DNA from: an uncultured Flammeovirgaceae bacterium
GTDB lineage: Bacteria; Bacteroidota; Bacteroidia; Cytophagales; Cyclobacteriaceae
NCBI GenBank assembly: GCA_913045135.1
Contig: CAJWQD010000014.1
Coordinates: 1 to 48,943 of the forward strand
DNA length: 48,943 nucleotides
Direction: 5' to 3'
Both the position numbers and the translations under genes were made by a program. Below the pieces are notes generated by a model. The model was not told the DNA's origin and did not search any database. It saw only the letters and a list, made by a program, of their open reading frames with translations. Positions 27,962 through 35,141 of this stretch are shown one piece after another (position 1 is the first letter of the stretch; every line of letters starts with the position of its first letter).

Positions 27962-28642
27962 TTAATGTTCTACGTATCCTGACTTTGATCTTTGAATCCA
28001 AATGAGAATTCCTAATACGACAAATGCACCTATTGAGTCCACCATCAAACCATTGGTCGGAAACGTTATCCAACCTAAAGCTTCAAAAATTTTGAAATCA
28101 AAAATAGAACCTGATCCAAATAATTCTCTAAAAAAGGCAACAGTTAAAATAATCCAAGCGTAACCAAACCCGGAGCCCAAACCATCTAATATAGAATCGT
28201 AGGGTTTGTTGGCCATGGCAAAAGCTTCAAGCCGACCCATTACAATACAATTAGTTATGATCAGTCCAACGTAAGCTCCTAAGACTTTATACATATCGTA
28301 GCTGTAGGCTTTTAAAAATTCACTTACAAGCGTCACTAAAGTTGCCACTACGGCCAATTGAACGATGATTCTGATCCGACCAGGAATTAAATTTCGCATC
28401 AATGAAATAATTAAATTAGCAAACACAATAACAAATACCACCGCGATTGACATCACTAAAGTAGGTTCCAACTTCACAGTTACAGCCAAAGCAGAGCAAA
28501 TTCCTAAAACTTGGATTGTAATAGGATTATCATCTGTTAAAGGATCGGTAACAATATTTTTTCTTCTTTTTGATAGAAAAGGTTCGGCAGGATTCTTTTT
28601 TTCCTTTGTTTCTTTTTCTACTACACTCGCTTCAGCACTCAT
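27962..28642 (-). CDS. nqrD: Na+-translocating NADH:quinone reductase subunit D
   Basis: Integral membrane subunit of Na+-NQR, homologous to RnfE. The 226-aa product has a charged cytoplasmic N-terminus (about residues 1-37, rich in Lys and Glu) followed by six membrane helices, with cysteines in QVLGICSALAVT and ITNCIVMGRLEA matching the NqrD half of the intramembrane iron site. It lies 10 nt downstream of nqrC. Together with NqrB and NqrE it forms the sodium-translocating core. Confidence 0.95.
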   Translation of the reverse strand: MSAEASVVEKETKEKKNPAEPFLSKRRKNIVTDPLTDDNPITIQVLGICSALAVTVKLEPTLVMSIAVVFVIVFANLIISLMRNLIPGRIRIIVQLAVVATLVTLVSEFLKAYSYDMYKVLGAYVGLIITNCIVMGRLEAFAMANKPYDSILDGLGSGFGYAWIILTVAFFRELFGSGSIFDFKIFEALGWITFPTNGLMVDSIGAFVVLGILIWIQRSKSGYVEH

Positions 28643-28652
28643 ATCGATATCA

Positions 28653-29423
28653 TTAGTTCTTTAAGTTAATTGCAATTTCACTTTCACCCTTCTTAGTTTT
28701 AATGAAACTTTGATAGCAACCCAAATATTCTCTCAACATTTTATTTACCCCTTTAGCAGTTATGGTCGCCCCCGAAAGACCGTCAACCTCATGTTCACTT
28801 TCTGGAGGATTTCCCTCTCCTTTTATCATGGTAATGGATTTTAAATCACCTGCTTCATTAAATATTTTTTTGGTATTATTATAGCGGTTTCTTACCTTTT
28901 TTTCAGTAATTCTAGCACCCAATCCAGGAGTTTCACCTTTATGATCAAAAGCAATTCCCTTGACTGTATTTAAGTCTGATTCTAAAGCAATATAACCAGA
29001 AATCCAATCCCAGAGTCCCAAACCAAACATAGGAAAAACATAGGCCTCTACTGCATTGGTATCCGATTCATTAAGTATCATATAAACAGGATACAATCGC
29101 TCATTTCTAGTTATTTTGTGATTTTTTTGTGCATTCACTTTTTCAGCAACCAACGGATTACCTTTGACATCTTTAGAGATAATCTCACCCTTAATATCAA
29201 CCACAATAGATTTTACACGGTTTTTATATAGCCTAAAAACCTCTTCAGGCGTTTTAAAAGTTGATATATCCATCACCGCACCTAAAATTTTCTTTTTAGT
29301 GTCCAGCTCAACTTGTTTGTCTTGAGCAGGCTTTAATAACACTGAGGTCAGAGACATGGCTCCACCTATTAAAACAGTCATTATTGTGGAAAAAACTAGG
29401 ATGTAAATATTAGATCGTTGCAC
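28653..29423 (-). CDS. nqrC: Na+-translocating NADH:quinone reductase subunit C
   Basis: Membrane-anchored flavoprotein subunit of Na+-NQR. The 256-aa product has one N-terminal membrane helix (about residues 6-28) and an external FMN-binding domain. The flavinylation motif DGLSGATIT is present, with Thr220 the expected site of covalent FMN attachment by ApbE. The start lies inside the 3' end of nqrB (14-nt overlap). ApbE, needed for flavinylation of both NqrB and NqrC, is not in the window. Confidence 0.96.
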   Translation of the reverse strand: MQRSNIYILVFSTIMTVLIGGAMSLTSVLLKPAQDKQVELDTKKKILGAVMDISTFKTPEEVFRLYKNRVKSIVVDIKGEIISKDVKGNPLVAEKVNAQKNHKITRNERLYPVYMILNESDTNAVEAYVFPMFGLGLWDWISGYIALESDLNTVKGIAFDHKGETPGLGARITEKKVRNRYNNTKKIFNEAGDLKSITMIKGEGNPPESEHEVDGLSGATITAKGVNKMLREYLGCYQSFIKTKKGESEIAINLKN

Positions 29424-30606
29424 GTTTTAATCTTCTTTTTTTGTGAGCTTCTACTACGTAATAATCAATTAAGGGCGCGAATACATTCATAAAAAGTATT
29501 GCCAACATTATTCCTTCTGGATAAGCAGGATTAGAAATTCTAATAATAACAGTAAGCACACCAATCATGAATCCGTAAATCCACTTGCCTATCTCGGTTT
29601 GTGCAGCGGAAACCGGATCGGTAGCCATAAATACTGCTCCAAAAGCCAGTCCCCCAACCACAAGGTGGTAATGGGCAGGCATTAGCATAAAACTATTTGT
29701 TCCAACTAAGTTATAAATTATTCCCATTACCCAAGCGCCTCCAAAAACAGATAGAATAATCTTCCAGCTTCCGACGCCTGTAAAGACTAGTATAATAGCC
29801 CCAATTAAACACATAAGTACTGAAGTTTCGCCAATACTCCCAGGTATGACTCCAAAAAATAAGTTCCAAAAATCAAACATTCCTGCGTACCAATGTGTAC
29901 CAAGATCCAACATCATTTCTGTCCCATTCGCTGCAGCTGTCGCTCCATATGACAATAATGTGGCTCCTGAAAAACCATCAACGGCTACCTGATCCCCTAA
30001 ATAAGTCCAAACCATATCCCCCGATATTTGAGAAGGATATGCGAAATAAAGAAATGCTCGAGAAGTCAAGGCAACATTTAAAATATTCATGCCTGTCCCT
30101 CCAAACACTTCTTTAGCAATGACAACGCCAAATACGGTCGCTAAAGCCACTTGCCACAAAGGAATAGTTGCAGGCATTACCAAAGGGATAAGAATACCTG
30201 TTACCAAAAAACCCTCCTCGATAGGATGATTCCTGATTACACAAAAGGTAAATTCTACTCCTAAGCCTACTCCATAAGAAACAATTAAGATGGGCAAGAC
30301 TTGTCCTGCTCCCAGCAAAAATTTACTAAGAAAAGTAGCATCAACTACTCCGACAGCGAGAAAATGTTGATGCCCTACGTTCCACATGCCAAATAACAAG
30401 CACGGAATTAAAGCAATGATCACGGTAAACATAACTCTCTTTAAATCCGCAGCATCTTTGACCTGAACACCCTTAGGACCTGTAGTAATACTAGGTTTAA
30501 AAAAAATCGTCCTGTGTCCTTCATATAGGGTATGCAACTTTTCATATTTAGCACCTTTCTCAACATGAGGTTTGATACTATCAAATAGATTTTGTAATAA
30601 TTTCAT
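29410..30606 (-). CDS. nqrB: Na+-translocating NADH:quinone reductase subunit B
   Basis: Largest membrane subunit of Na+-NQR, homologous to RnfD; holds covalent FMN and riboflavin and part of the Na+ path. The 398-aa protein has a soluble N-terminus (about 1-55) and roughly ten membrane helices. DGFSGATLL places the FMN-bound threonine at residue 216, and GMNILNVALTSRAFLYFAYP and MATDPVSAAQT are also recognisable family segments. It starts 3 nt after nqrA. Confidence 0.96.
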   Translation of the reverse strand: MKLLQNLFDSIKPHVEKGAKYEKLHTLYEGHRTIFFKPSITTGPKGVQVKDAADLKRVMFTVIIALIPCLLFGMWNVGHQHFLAVGVVDATFLSKFLLGAGQVLPILIVSYGVGLGVEFTFCVIRNHPIEEGFLVTGILIPLVMPATIPLWQVALATVFGVVIAKEVFGGTGMNILNVALTSRAFLYFAYPSQISGDMVWTYLGDQVAVDGFSGATLLSYGATAAANGTEMMLDLGTHWYAGMFDFWNLFFGVIPGSIGETSVLMCLIGAIILVFTGVGSWKIILSVFGGAWVMGIIYNLVGTNSFMLMPAHYHLVVGGLAFGAVFMATDPVSAAQTEIGKWIYGFMIGVLTVIIRISNPAYPEGIMLAILFMNVFAPLIDYYVVEAHKKRRLKRATI

Positions 30607-30609
30607 TTA

Positions 30610-31971
30610 TCAACTATTTCGTATGAGTTCAATTCCTTTTCTTAAAATCGCTTGAATATCATTTTTGGAGACATCAATGTATTCGCACAAGGCAACATCT
30701 TCTTCAATAACTTCATATATTCCCAATGCTTCCATTTCATCATAATCATTTGATATGATCGATTTAAATAAATAAGTGGGTAGAATGTCCATAGGTAAAA
30801 TTTTCTCGAAAGTACCAGATATTGTAAAATTTCTTTGCTCACCGTTGGTATTAGTATCTAACACTTTTTCTTTTTTTGGATTTAGAAAAGACAATAAACC
30901 AAATGCTCTATGAAAACTTAATTTTTTGAAACTGGGCAACATCCAACCAAGAAATTCCTCTTTATCACCTTCTGGAATGACAGATACCTGATTATCGAAA
31001 TGACCCAAATATCCACGAACACCTACATTTTCACCTGTAAGAACATTTCCCGAAATATATCTTACATTCGTGTCCGTCACATTATCTTCCAATAGTTTAT
31101 CTAAACAAGCACCTGAATATGTTTTAACATAATGCGGATGAATTACTTCTGAGCCTGTAATTGCGACCACCTTTGAAGCATCATAAATACCTTCGAAAAA
31201 TAACGTCCCTATACGCGCAACTGAGAGCGGGTCAATTGTCCAAACCTTATCATTTTTACCAATCGGCTTGATGTGATGTATTTGTACGCCTACATTTCCC
31301 GCTGGATGAGGTCCTGAAAATTTATGAGTCTCAACATGCTCGATTCCACTGAAAACACTGGGTATTTCCGTGGAATCAAGATTCAAGTGTATATTCCCAT
31401 TCACTAACTTATTTAAAACCTCAATTCCCAACTGAAAAACTTCTTCTTTGCCACGCATGATATAAGCCATATCTGGAGCACAAGGACTCGAGTCAAATGC
31501 CGAAATATAAATAGCAGAGGGTTCATCTAATGGATTGGCAACTACTCCGAAAGGTCGCTGAATAATTGAAGGCCAAATACCACTGCTAGTTAATGTAGCC
31601 AATGCTTGCGCTTTAGTTATATTATAAATCTCTGCTTTTGAGTACTTCTTGAAATCCTCATATTCAATTTTTTTGTCAGATAAAATACGTATTTCAATAA
31701 TCTTTCTTCTTTCCCCTCTTATTATCTCAGTGATTTCTCCGCTCACAGGTGAAACGAACAAAACATCTTCGCTTCCTTTGTCATAAAAGAGCGGGCTTCC
31801 TGATTTGACATTTTCACCAACAGATACCAATAACTTAGGCTGAACCAAACCCTTGAAGTTACTTGGTTTTACAGCAAAAGAATCAGGCTGCTTTATTTTA
31901 TGTTCTTCAAGATGAGCTTTTCCAATCAATGGAAGATTAAAACCTTTATTTAAATGAACTGTTTGAGGCAT
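30610..31971 (-). CDS. nqrA: Na+-translocating NADH:quinone reductase subunit A
   Basis: Cytoplasmic subunit of Na+-NQR that contributes to the ubiquinone/menaquinone-binding region; homologous to RnfC but lacking its iron-sulphur clusters. The 453-aa product contains the barrel-sandwich region around KSGSPLFYDKGSEDVLFV and the segment GPHPAGNVGVQIHHI typical of NqrA. It is the first gene of the operon and follows its own predicted promoter at 32007-32034. Length agrees with the family. Confidence 0.96.
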   Translation of the reverse strand: MPQTVHLNKGFNLPLIGKAHLEEHKIKQPDSFAVKPSNFKGLVQPKLLVSVGENVKSGSPLFYDKGSEDVLFVSPVSGEITEIIRGERRKIIEIRILSDKKIEYEDFKKYSKAEIYNITKAQALATLTSSGIWPSIIQRPFGVVANPLDEPSAIYISAFDSSPCAPDMAYIMRGKEEVFQLGIEVLNKLVNGNIHLNLDSTEIPSVFSGIEHVETHKFSGPHPAGNVGVQIHHIKPIGKNDKVWTIDPLSVARIGTLFFEGIYDASKVVAITGSEVIHPHYVKTYSGACLDKLLEDNVTDTNVRYISGNVLTGENVGVRGYLGHFDNQVSVIPEGDKEEFLGWMLPSFKKLSFHRAFGLLSFLNPKKEKVLDTNTNGEQRNFTISGTFEKILPMDILPTYLFKSIISNDYDEMEALGIYEVIEEDVALCEYIDVSKNDIQAILRKGIELIRNS

Positions 31972-32006
31972 GAATTTTTGTTTGTAGTCTCATTTTAACA
32001 CTTGCA

Positions 32007-32034
32007 CAAAATTAATAATAATTCTTTTAAACAA
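32007..32034 (-). promoter_or_regulatory. Predicted Bacteroidota-type promoter of nqrABCDE
   Basis: On the minus strand TTG (32034-32032), 17 nt, then TAATTTTG (32014-32007), a perfect TAnnTTTG match. The predicted start is near 32000, about 30 nt before the nqrA ATG at 31971. It lies in the 92-nt gap after ispH. Confidence 0.6.
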
Positions 32035-32063
32035 TGATGTAAGAAGGCAACTAAATGATATTT

Positions 32064-32966
32064 TTAATCTATAGAAAAATTAGCCCTATCCACGCAACCT
32101 GTCAAATAATTGGATACTTGTTTCATAAGCCAGTTCGGGGTAGAAGTCGCTCCACAAATACCCACGTTATCTGTTTCTTTCAACCATTCTTTCTTAATTT
32201 CATATTCATTTTCTATAAAATAGCTCCGTTGATTTTGTTTGAGACAGACTTGATAGAGCGCCTTCCCATTCGAGCTCTTTTTACCAGAAACAAAAAGAAT
32301 CACATCATGTTGTTTCGCAAATTTTTCTAATTGAGGTTCTCTATTAGAAACTTGCCGACAGATGCTATCGTTAGCTTTAAAATCACCTTCAATTAGGTCT
32401 CCTTTTTCTTCTATGATCCGAGCTTCAATGAGGGACTTCATATGATAAAACCCTTTCGCACTTTTTGTGGTTTGGCTGTATAGAATTATCGGCCTCGACC
32501 AATCTATGCAATCCAGATCCTTTTCCTCCATCACAACTATCGCCTCCTCATTGGTCTGACCGATGAGACCAGTTACTTCTGCATGTCCTGGTTTACCATA
32601 AATGACAATTTGTCCTCTTTTTTCTTTGACCTGATCAAAAGAATTCTTCACTCTATTTTGAAGCTTGAGTACTACCGGACAAGAGGCATCAATCAACTCA
32701 AGATTATTAGCCAAAGCTATTTTATATGTTTCAGGAGGCTCTCCATGTGCCCGTATCAGTACTTTAGCATTATGAATTTTCTCAAGATCTTCATAATTGA
32801 TTATTTTTAATCCTTTCGCTTCCAAACGCTCCACTTCCATACTGTTATGCACAATATCTCCTAAACAATATAAAGTTCCTCCCTGATTCATTTCATCTTC
32901 AGCCATCTGAATGGCAAATTCAACACCAAAACAATAACCTGAATTAATATCTATTTCAACCTTCAT
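32064..32966 (-). CDS. ispH: 4-hydroxy-3-methylbut-2-enyl diphosphate reductase
   Basis: Iron-sulphur enzyme (LytB) that makes IPP and DMAPP in the last step of the MEP isoprenoid pathway. The 300-aa product has the three cluster cysteines in SGYCFGVEFAI (Cys12), DASCPVV and DSICRQVSNRE, plus IRAHGEPPE with the conserved histidine, SGKKSSNGKAL and STPNWL substrate-site motifs. The start lies within the 3' end of cmk (11-nt overlap). The presence of ispH shows isoprenoids, hence quinone tails and undecaprenyl phosphate, come from the MEP route. Confidence 0.96.
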   Translation of the reverse strand: MKVEIDINSGYCFGVEFAIQMAEDEMNQGGTLYCLGDIVHNSMEVERLEAKGLKIINYEDLEKIHNAKVLIRAHGEPPETYKIALANNLELIDASCPVVLKLQNRVKNSFDQVKEKRGQIVIYGKPGHAEVTGLIGQTNEEAIVVMEEKDLDCIDWSRPIILYSQTTKSAKGFYHMKSLIEARIIEEKGDLIEGDFKANDSICRQVSNREPQLEKFAKQHDVILFVSGKKSSNGKALYQVCLKQNQRSYFIENEYEIKKEWLKETDNVGICGATSTPNWLMKQVSNYLTGCVDRANFSID

Positions 32967-33639
32967 GAATAATTTTGTTGGCTATGTCCACGATTTTTTT
33001 CACTTGATCCCCAAGAGTAAGATAACTGCTATCTAAGGTAATTGCATCCTTTGCCTTGATCAATGGACTATCTAATCTATTAGCGTCTAAATCATCTCTT
33101 TTGGCAAGGTTTTTTTTAATCTCTTCAATATTAACTTGAATGCCTTGCTCTTCAAGCTCTTTTTGACGTCGCTTAGATCTGACTTGTAAATCTGCGGTCA
33201 TAAATATCTTAAGAGCAGCATCCGGGAACACTACTGTACCAATATCTCTACCATCCATTACCATTTTTTTTTTAAGCCCTAATTTTTGTTGTCTATCCAC
33301 CATAGCCCTCCTAATCAAAGGCTGAGCAGCAATTTGACTTACAATTTCATCAACTTCCGGAAGCCTAATTTGGTAATCCATAATCTGATTATTTAACAAA
33401 ATCTCTGAGGTATTCAGTAGATTATTGAATTGAAAAGAAATTAAAATTTCATCTAATGCCTCAGCAACTTCTTTCCCCTCCTCAAAATCGATTTGATGAT
33501 TTATAAAATAAAGGGCTACACAACGATACATAGCACCTGAGTCAATATATTTGTAACCCAAAGCGCTAGCAACTTTTTTGGCAGTAGAACTTTTTCCTGT
33601 ACCAGAAAATCCATCAATCGCTATAACAATATCTGCCAT
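32956..33639 (-). CDS. cmk: Cytidylate kinase
   Basis: Phosphorylates CMP and dCMP with ATP. An upstream in-frame ATG exists at 33660, but the start at 33639 is preferred: it puts the P-loop GFSGTGKSS at residues 10-18 as in other Cmk proteins, and its ATG shares a base with the stop of the small gene upstream (TGATG). The resulting 227-aa protein also has SGAMYRCVAL (substrate site) and MDGRDIGTVVFPDA, the CMP-binding signature. It lies between the small lipoprotein gene and ispH in a tightly packed unit. Confidence 0.95.
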   Translation of the reverse strand: MADIVIAIDGFSGTGKSSTAKKVASALGYKYIDSGAMYRCVALYFINHQIDFEEGKEVAEALDEILISFQFNNLLNTSEILLNNQIMDYQIRLPEVDEIVSQIAAQPLIRRAMVDRQQKLGLKKKMVMDGRDIGTVVFPDAALKIFMTADLQVRSKRRQKELEEQGIQVNIEEIKKNLAKRDDLDANRLDSPLIKAKDAITLDSSYLTLGDQVKKIVDIANKIIHEG

Positions 33640-33800
33640 CAACAATCCTTTATAGGACAATTAGATTTTCCTGGTTTCATTTTCCCCTTGTAGCGTTGTT
33701 GGCCAGGATTGTTTTTACAACCTTCCATGGGAGATACAACCATTATAAGTAATAAAAAAGTCCCTATGTAGAATCCATATTTTTTGAAAAAATATTTCAT
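33639..33800 (-). CDS. Small predicted lipoprotein/membrane peptide (53 aa)
   Basis: A short gene under the usual ORF size cut. Its ATG at 33800 overlaps the fabD stop (TAATG) and its TGA overlaps the cmk ATG (TGATG), so it fills the gap exactly and is probably translated by coupling. Residues 1-7 are basic (MKYFFKK), 8-23 hydrophobic (GFYIGTFLLLIMVVSP), then MEGC with a cysteine at 28 that could be lipidated, although MEGC is a weak lipobox. The mature tail of 25 residues is very basic (KNNPGQQRYKGKMKPGK) and ends SNCPIKDC with two more cysteines. The function is unknown. Small tails of this kind are, as I recall, found in other Bacteroidota. Confidence 0.75.
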   Translation of the reverse strand: MKYFFKKYGFYIGTFLLLIMVVSPMEGCKNNPGQQRYKGKMKPGKSNCPIKDC

Positions 33801-34672
33801 TAATAACTATTTACTAACATTTCACCATTAACCTTCTTAATCAAACCTTGCAAAACGCTACCAGGACCTGATTCATAAAAGGAGGTTGCTCCATCATTAA
33901 TCATCTGTTTTACACATTGGGTCCATTTTACAGGAGAGGTCAACTGTGCTATGAGATTAGATTTAATCACAAAAACATCAGTATTCCCTTTTGCGTCTAC
34001 GTTTTGATAAATCCGGCATTTTGGAAGTTTAAATTCGGTAACTGCGATGGCTTCTGCCAACTCGAAGCGAGCCGACTCCATTAAGGGGGAATGAAATGCT
34101 CCGCTGACTGGAAGAAGTATTGCTCGCTTAGCGCCTGCAGCTTTCATTCTCTCACATGCCAAAGTAACGGCTGCTACTTGACCTGAGATCACCAATTGAC
34201 TTGGACAATTGTAATTAGCTGCTACAACAATCCCTTCTGTTTCGGCACAAATCTTTTCGACTCGCTCATCGGCAAGTCCAATAATTGCAGCCATGGTTGA
34301 AGGCTCTTTTTCACAAGCTTTTTGCATGGCTAACGATCGCTTTGCTACCAATCTTAATCCATCATCGAAATCAAGTACTCCACTGGCAACCAAAGCTGAA
34401 AATTCTCCTAAAGAATGACCTGCTACCATTTCTGGTGAAAAATCACCCTTACTCAATACATTGATAACACTATGTAAAAATACGGCTGGCTGGGTTACTT
34501 TGGTTTGTTTTAAATCTTCTGAAGTCCCCCCAAACATGATTTGAGTTATTTCAAAACCCAGTATTTCATTGGCCCGTAAAAAATATTCTTTTGCCACAGA
34601 ATTTGTTTCAAATATTTCTTTGCCCATTCCAGGATACTGGGCACCTTGTCCGGGAAATACGAATGCAGGCAT
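33800..34672 (-). CDS. fabD: Malonyl-CoA:ACP transacylase
   Basis: Loads malonyl groups from CoA onto acyl carrier protein for fatty-acid synthesis. The 290-aa product has the N-terminal FPGQGAQYPGMG motif, the nucleophilic serine in GHSLGE (Ser87), and the catalytic histidine in GAFHSPLM. It follows a predicted promoter of its own (34700-34727) and is followed with a 1-nt overlap by the small lipoprotein gene, cmk and ispH. Length and motifs are standard; a polyketide-type acyltransferase domain is unlikely. Confidence 0.96.
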   Translation of the reverse strand: MPAFVFPGQGAQYPGMGKEIFETNSVAKEYFLRANEILGFEITQIMFGGTSEDLKQTKVTQPAVFLHSVINVLSKGDFSPEMVAGHSLGEFSALVASGVLDFDDGLRLVAKRSLAMQKACEKEPSTMAAIIGLADERVEKICAETEGIVVAANYNCPSQLVISGQVAAVTLACERMKAAGAKRAILLPVSGAFHSPLMESARFELAEAIAVTEFKLPKCRIYQNVDAKGNTDVFVIKSNLIAQLTSPVKWTQCVKQMINDGATSFYESGPGSVLQGLIKKVNGEMLVNSY

Positions 34673-34699
34673 ATATTACTTCTAAATTTAATTTAAGTG

Positions 34700-34727
34700 C
34701 AAATTTAACAAGGATGAATTAATCCAA
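34700..34727 (-). promoter_or_regulatory. Predicted Bacteroidota-type promoter of fabD
   Basis: On the minus strand TTG (34727-34725), 17 nt, then TAAATTTG (34707-34700), a perfect TAnnTTTG match. The -33 element lies inside the last codons of the upstream DCC gene. The predicted start is near 34693, about 20 nt before the fabD ATG. Confidence 0.55.
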
Positions 34728-35141
34728 AAACCTTTCTGCAAGTTCTGGAGTAGGTATTTTACATTTTTCTTGTCTTCCGAACCATAAATACCTGTTTTTA
34801 GCTATCAAATCATAAAAAAAGTCGGTCACTCTTGAAGGTAAAAAACTAAATAGGTAAATCCATCTCCAATTCCATGAAAAGGACTTCGCAACTTTAAACA
34901 CTGCAGCACTCTTTTGGAAAACTTGATTATCCGAAAACAAGTAAATTGTATTAATCTCCAAGTGAGCTTGGGGTAATTTTTTTTTTAATAATATCCTCTG
35001 AGCAAATTGAGACTGTAATGAGGCAAATTTATAATGTTTTAGTGCATCTTGATCAATGATAAAGTTTACAGCTCCTATGCAAAGGTTACACACACCATCA
35101 AATAAAAGGACAGGAGATTCTATTTGAGTAGTTGAATCCAT
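34719..35141 (-). CDS. DCC-family thiol-disulfide oxidoreductase-like protein
   Basis: 140-aa protein of the DCC (DUF393) family, with a thioredoxin-like fold. The defining motif is FDGVCNLC near residues 14-21, with CNLC forming the predicted redox pair. A second conserved stretch, FASLQSQFAQ, follows near residue 38, and YLFSFLPSRVTDFFYDLIAKNRYLW-type sequence near the C-terminus includes the family's RDxxYxxxAxxRY-like signature. The start overlaps the end of the secreted CHU_C protein gene by 22 nt. Substrates of the family are poorly known. Confidence 0.85.
   Translation of the reverse strand: MDSTTQIESPVLLFDGVCNLCIGAVNFIIDQDALKHYKFASLQSQFAQRILLKKKLPQAHLEINTIYLFSDNQVFQKSAAVFKVAKSFSWNWRWIYLFSFLPSRVTDFFYDLIAKNRYLWFGRQEKCKIPTPELAERFLD

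Noticed and set aside
33640-33660. Longer cmk start at 33660
   Set aside because: The extra seven residues lie in the overlap with the small lipoprotein gene and push the P-loop away from its normal place; 33639 is coupled to the upstream stop.
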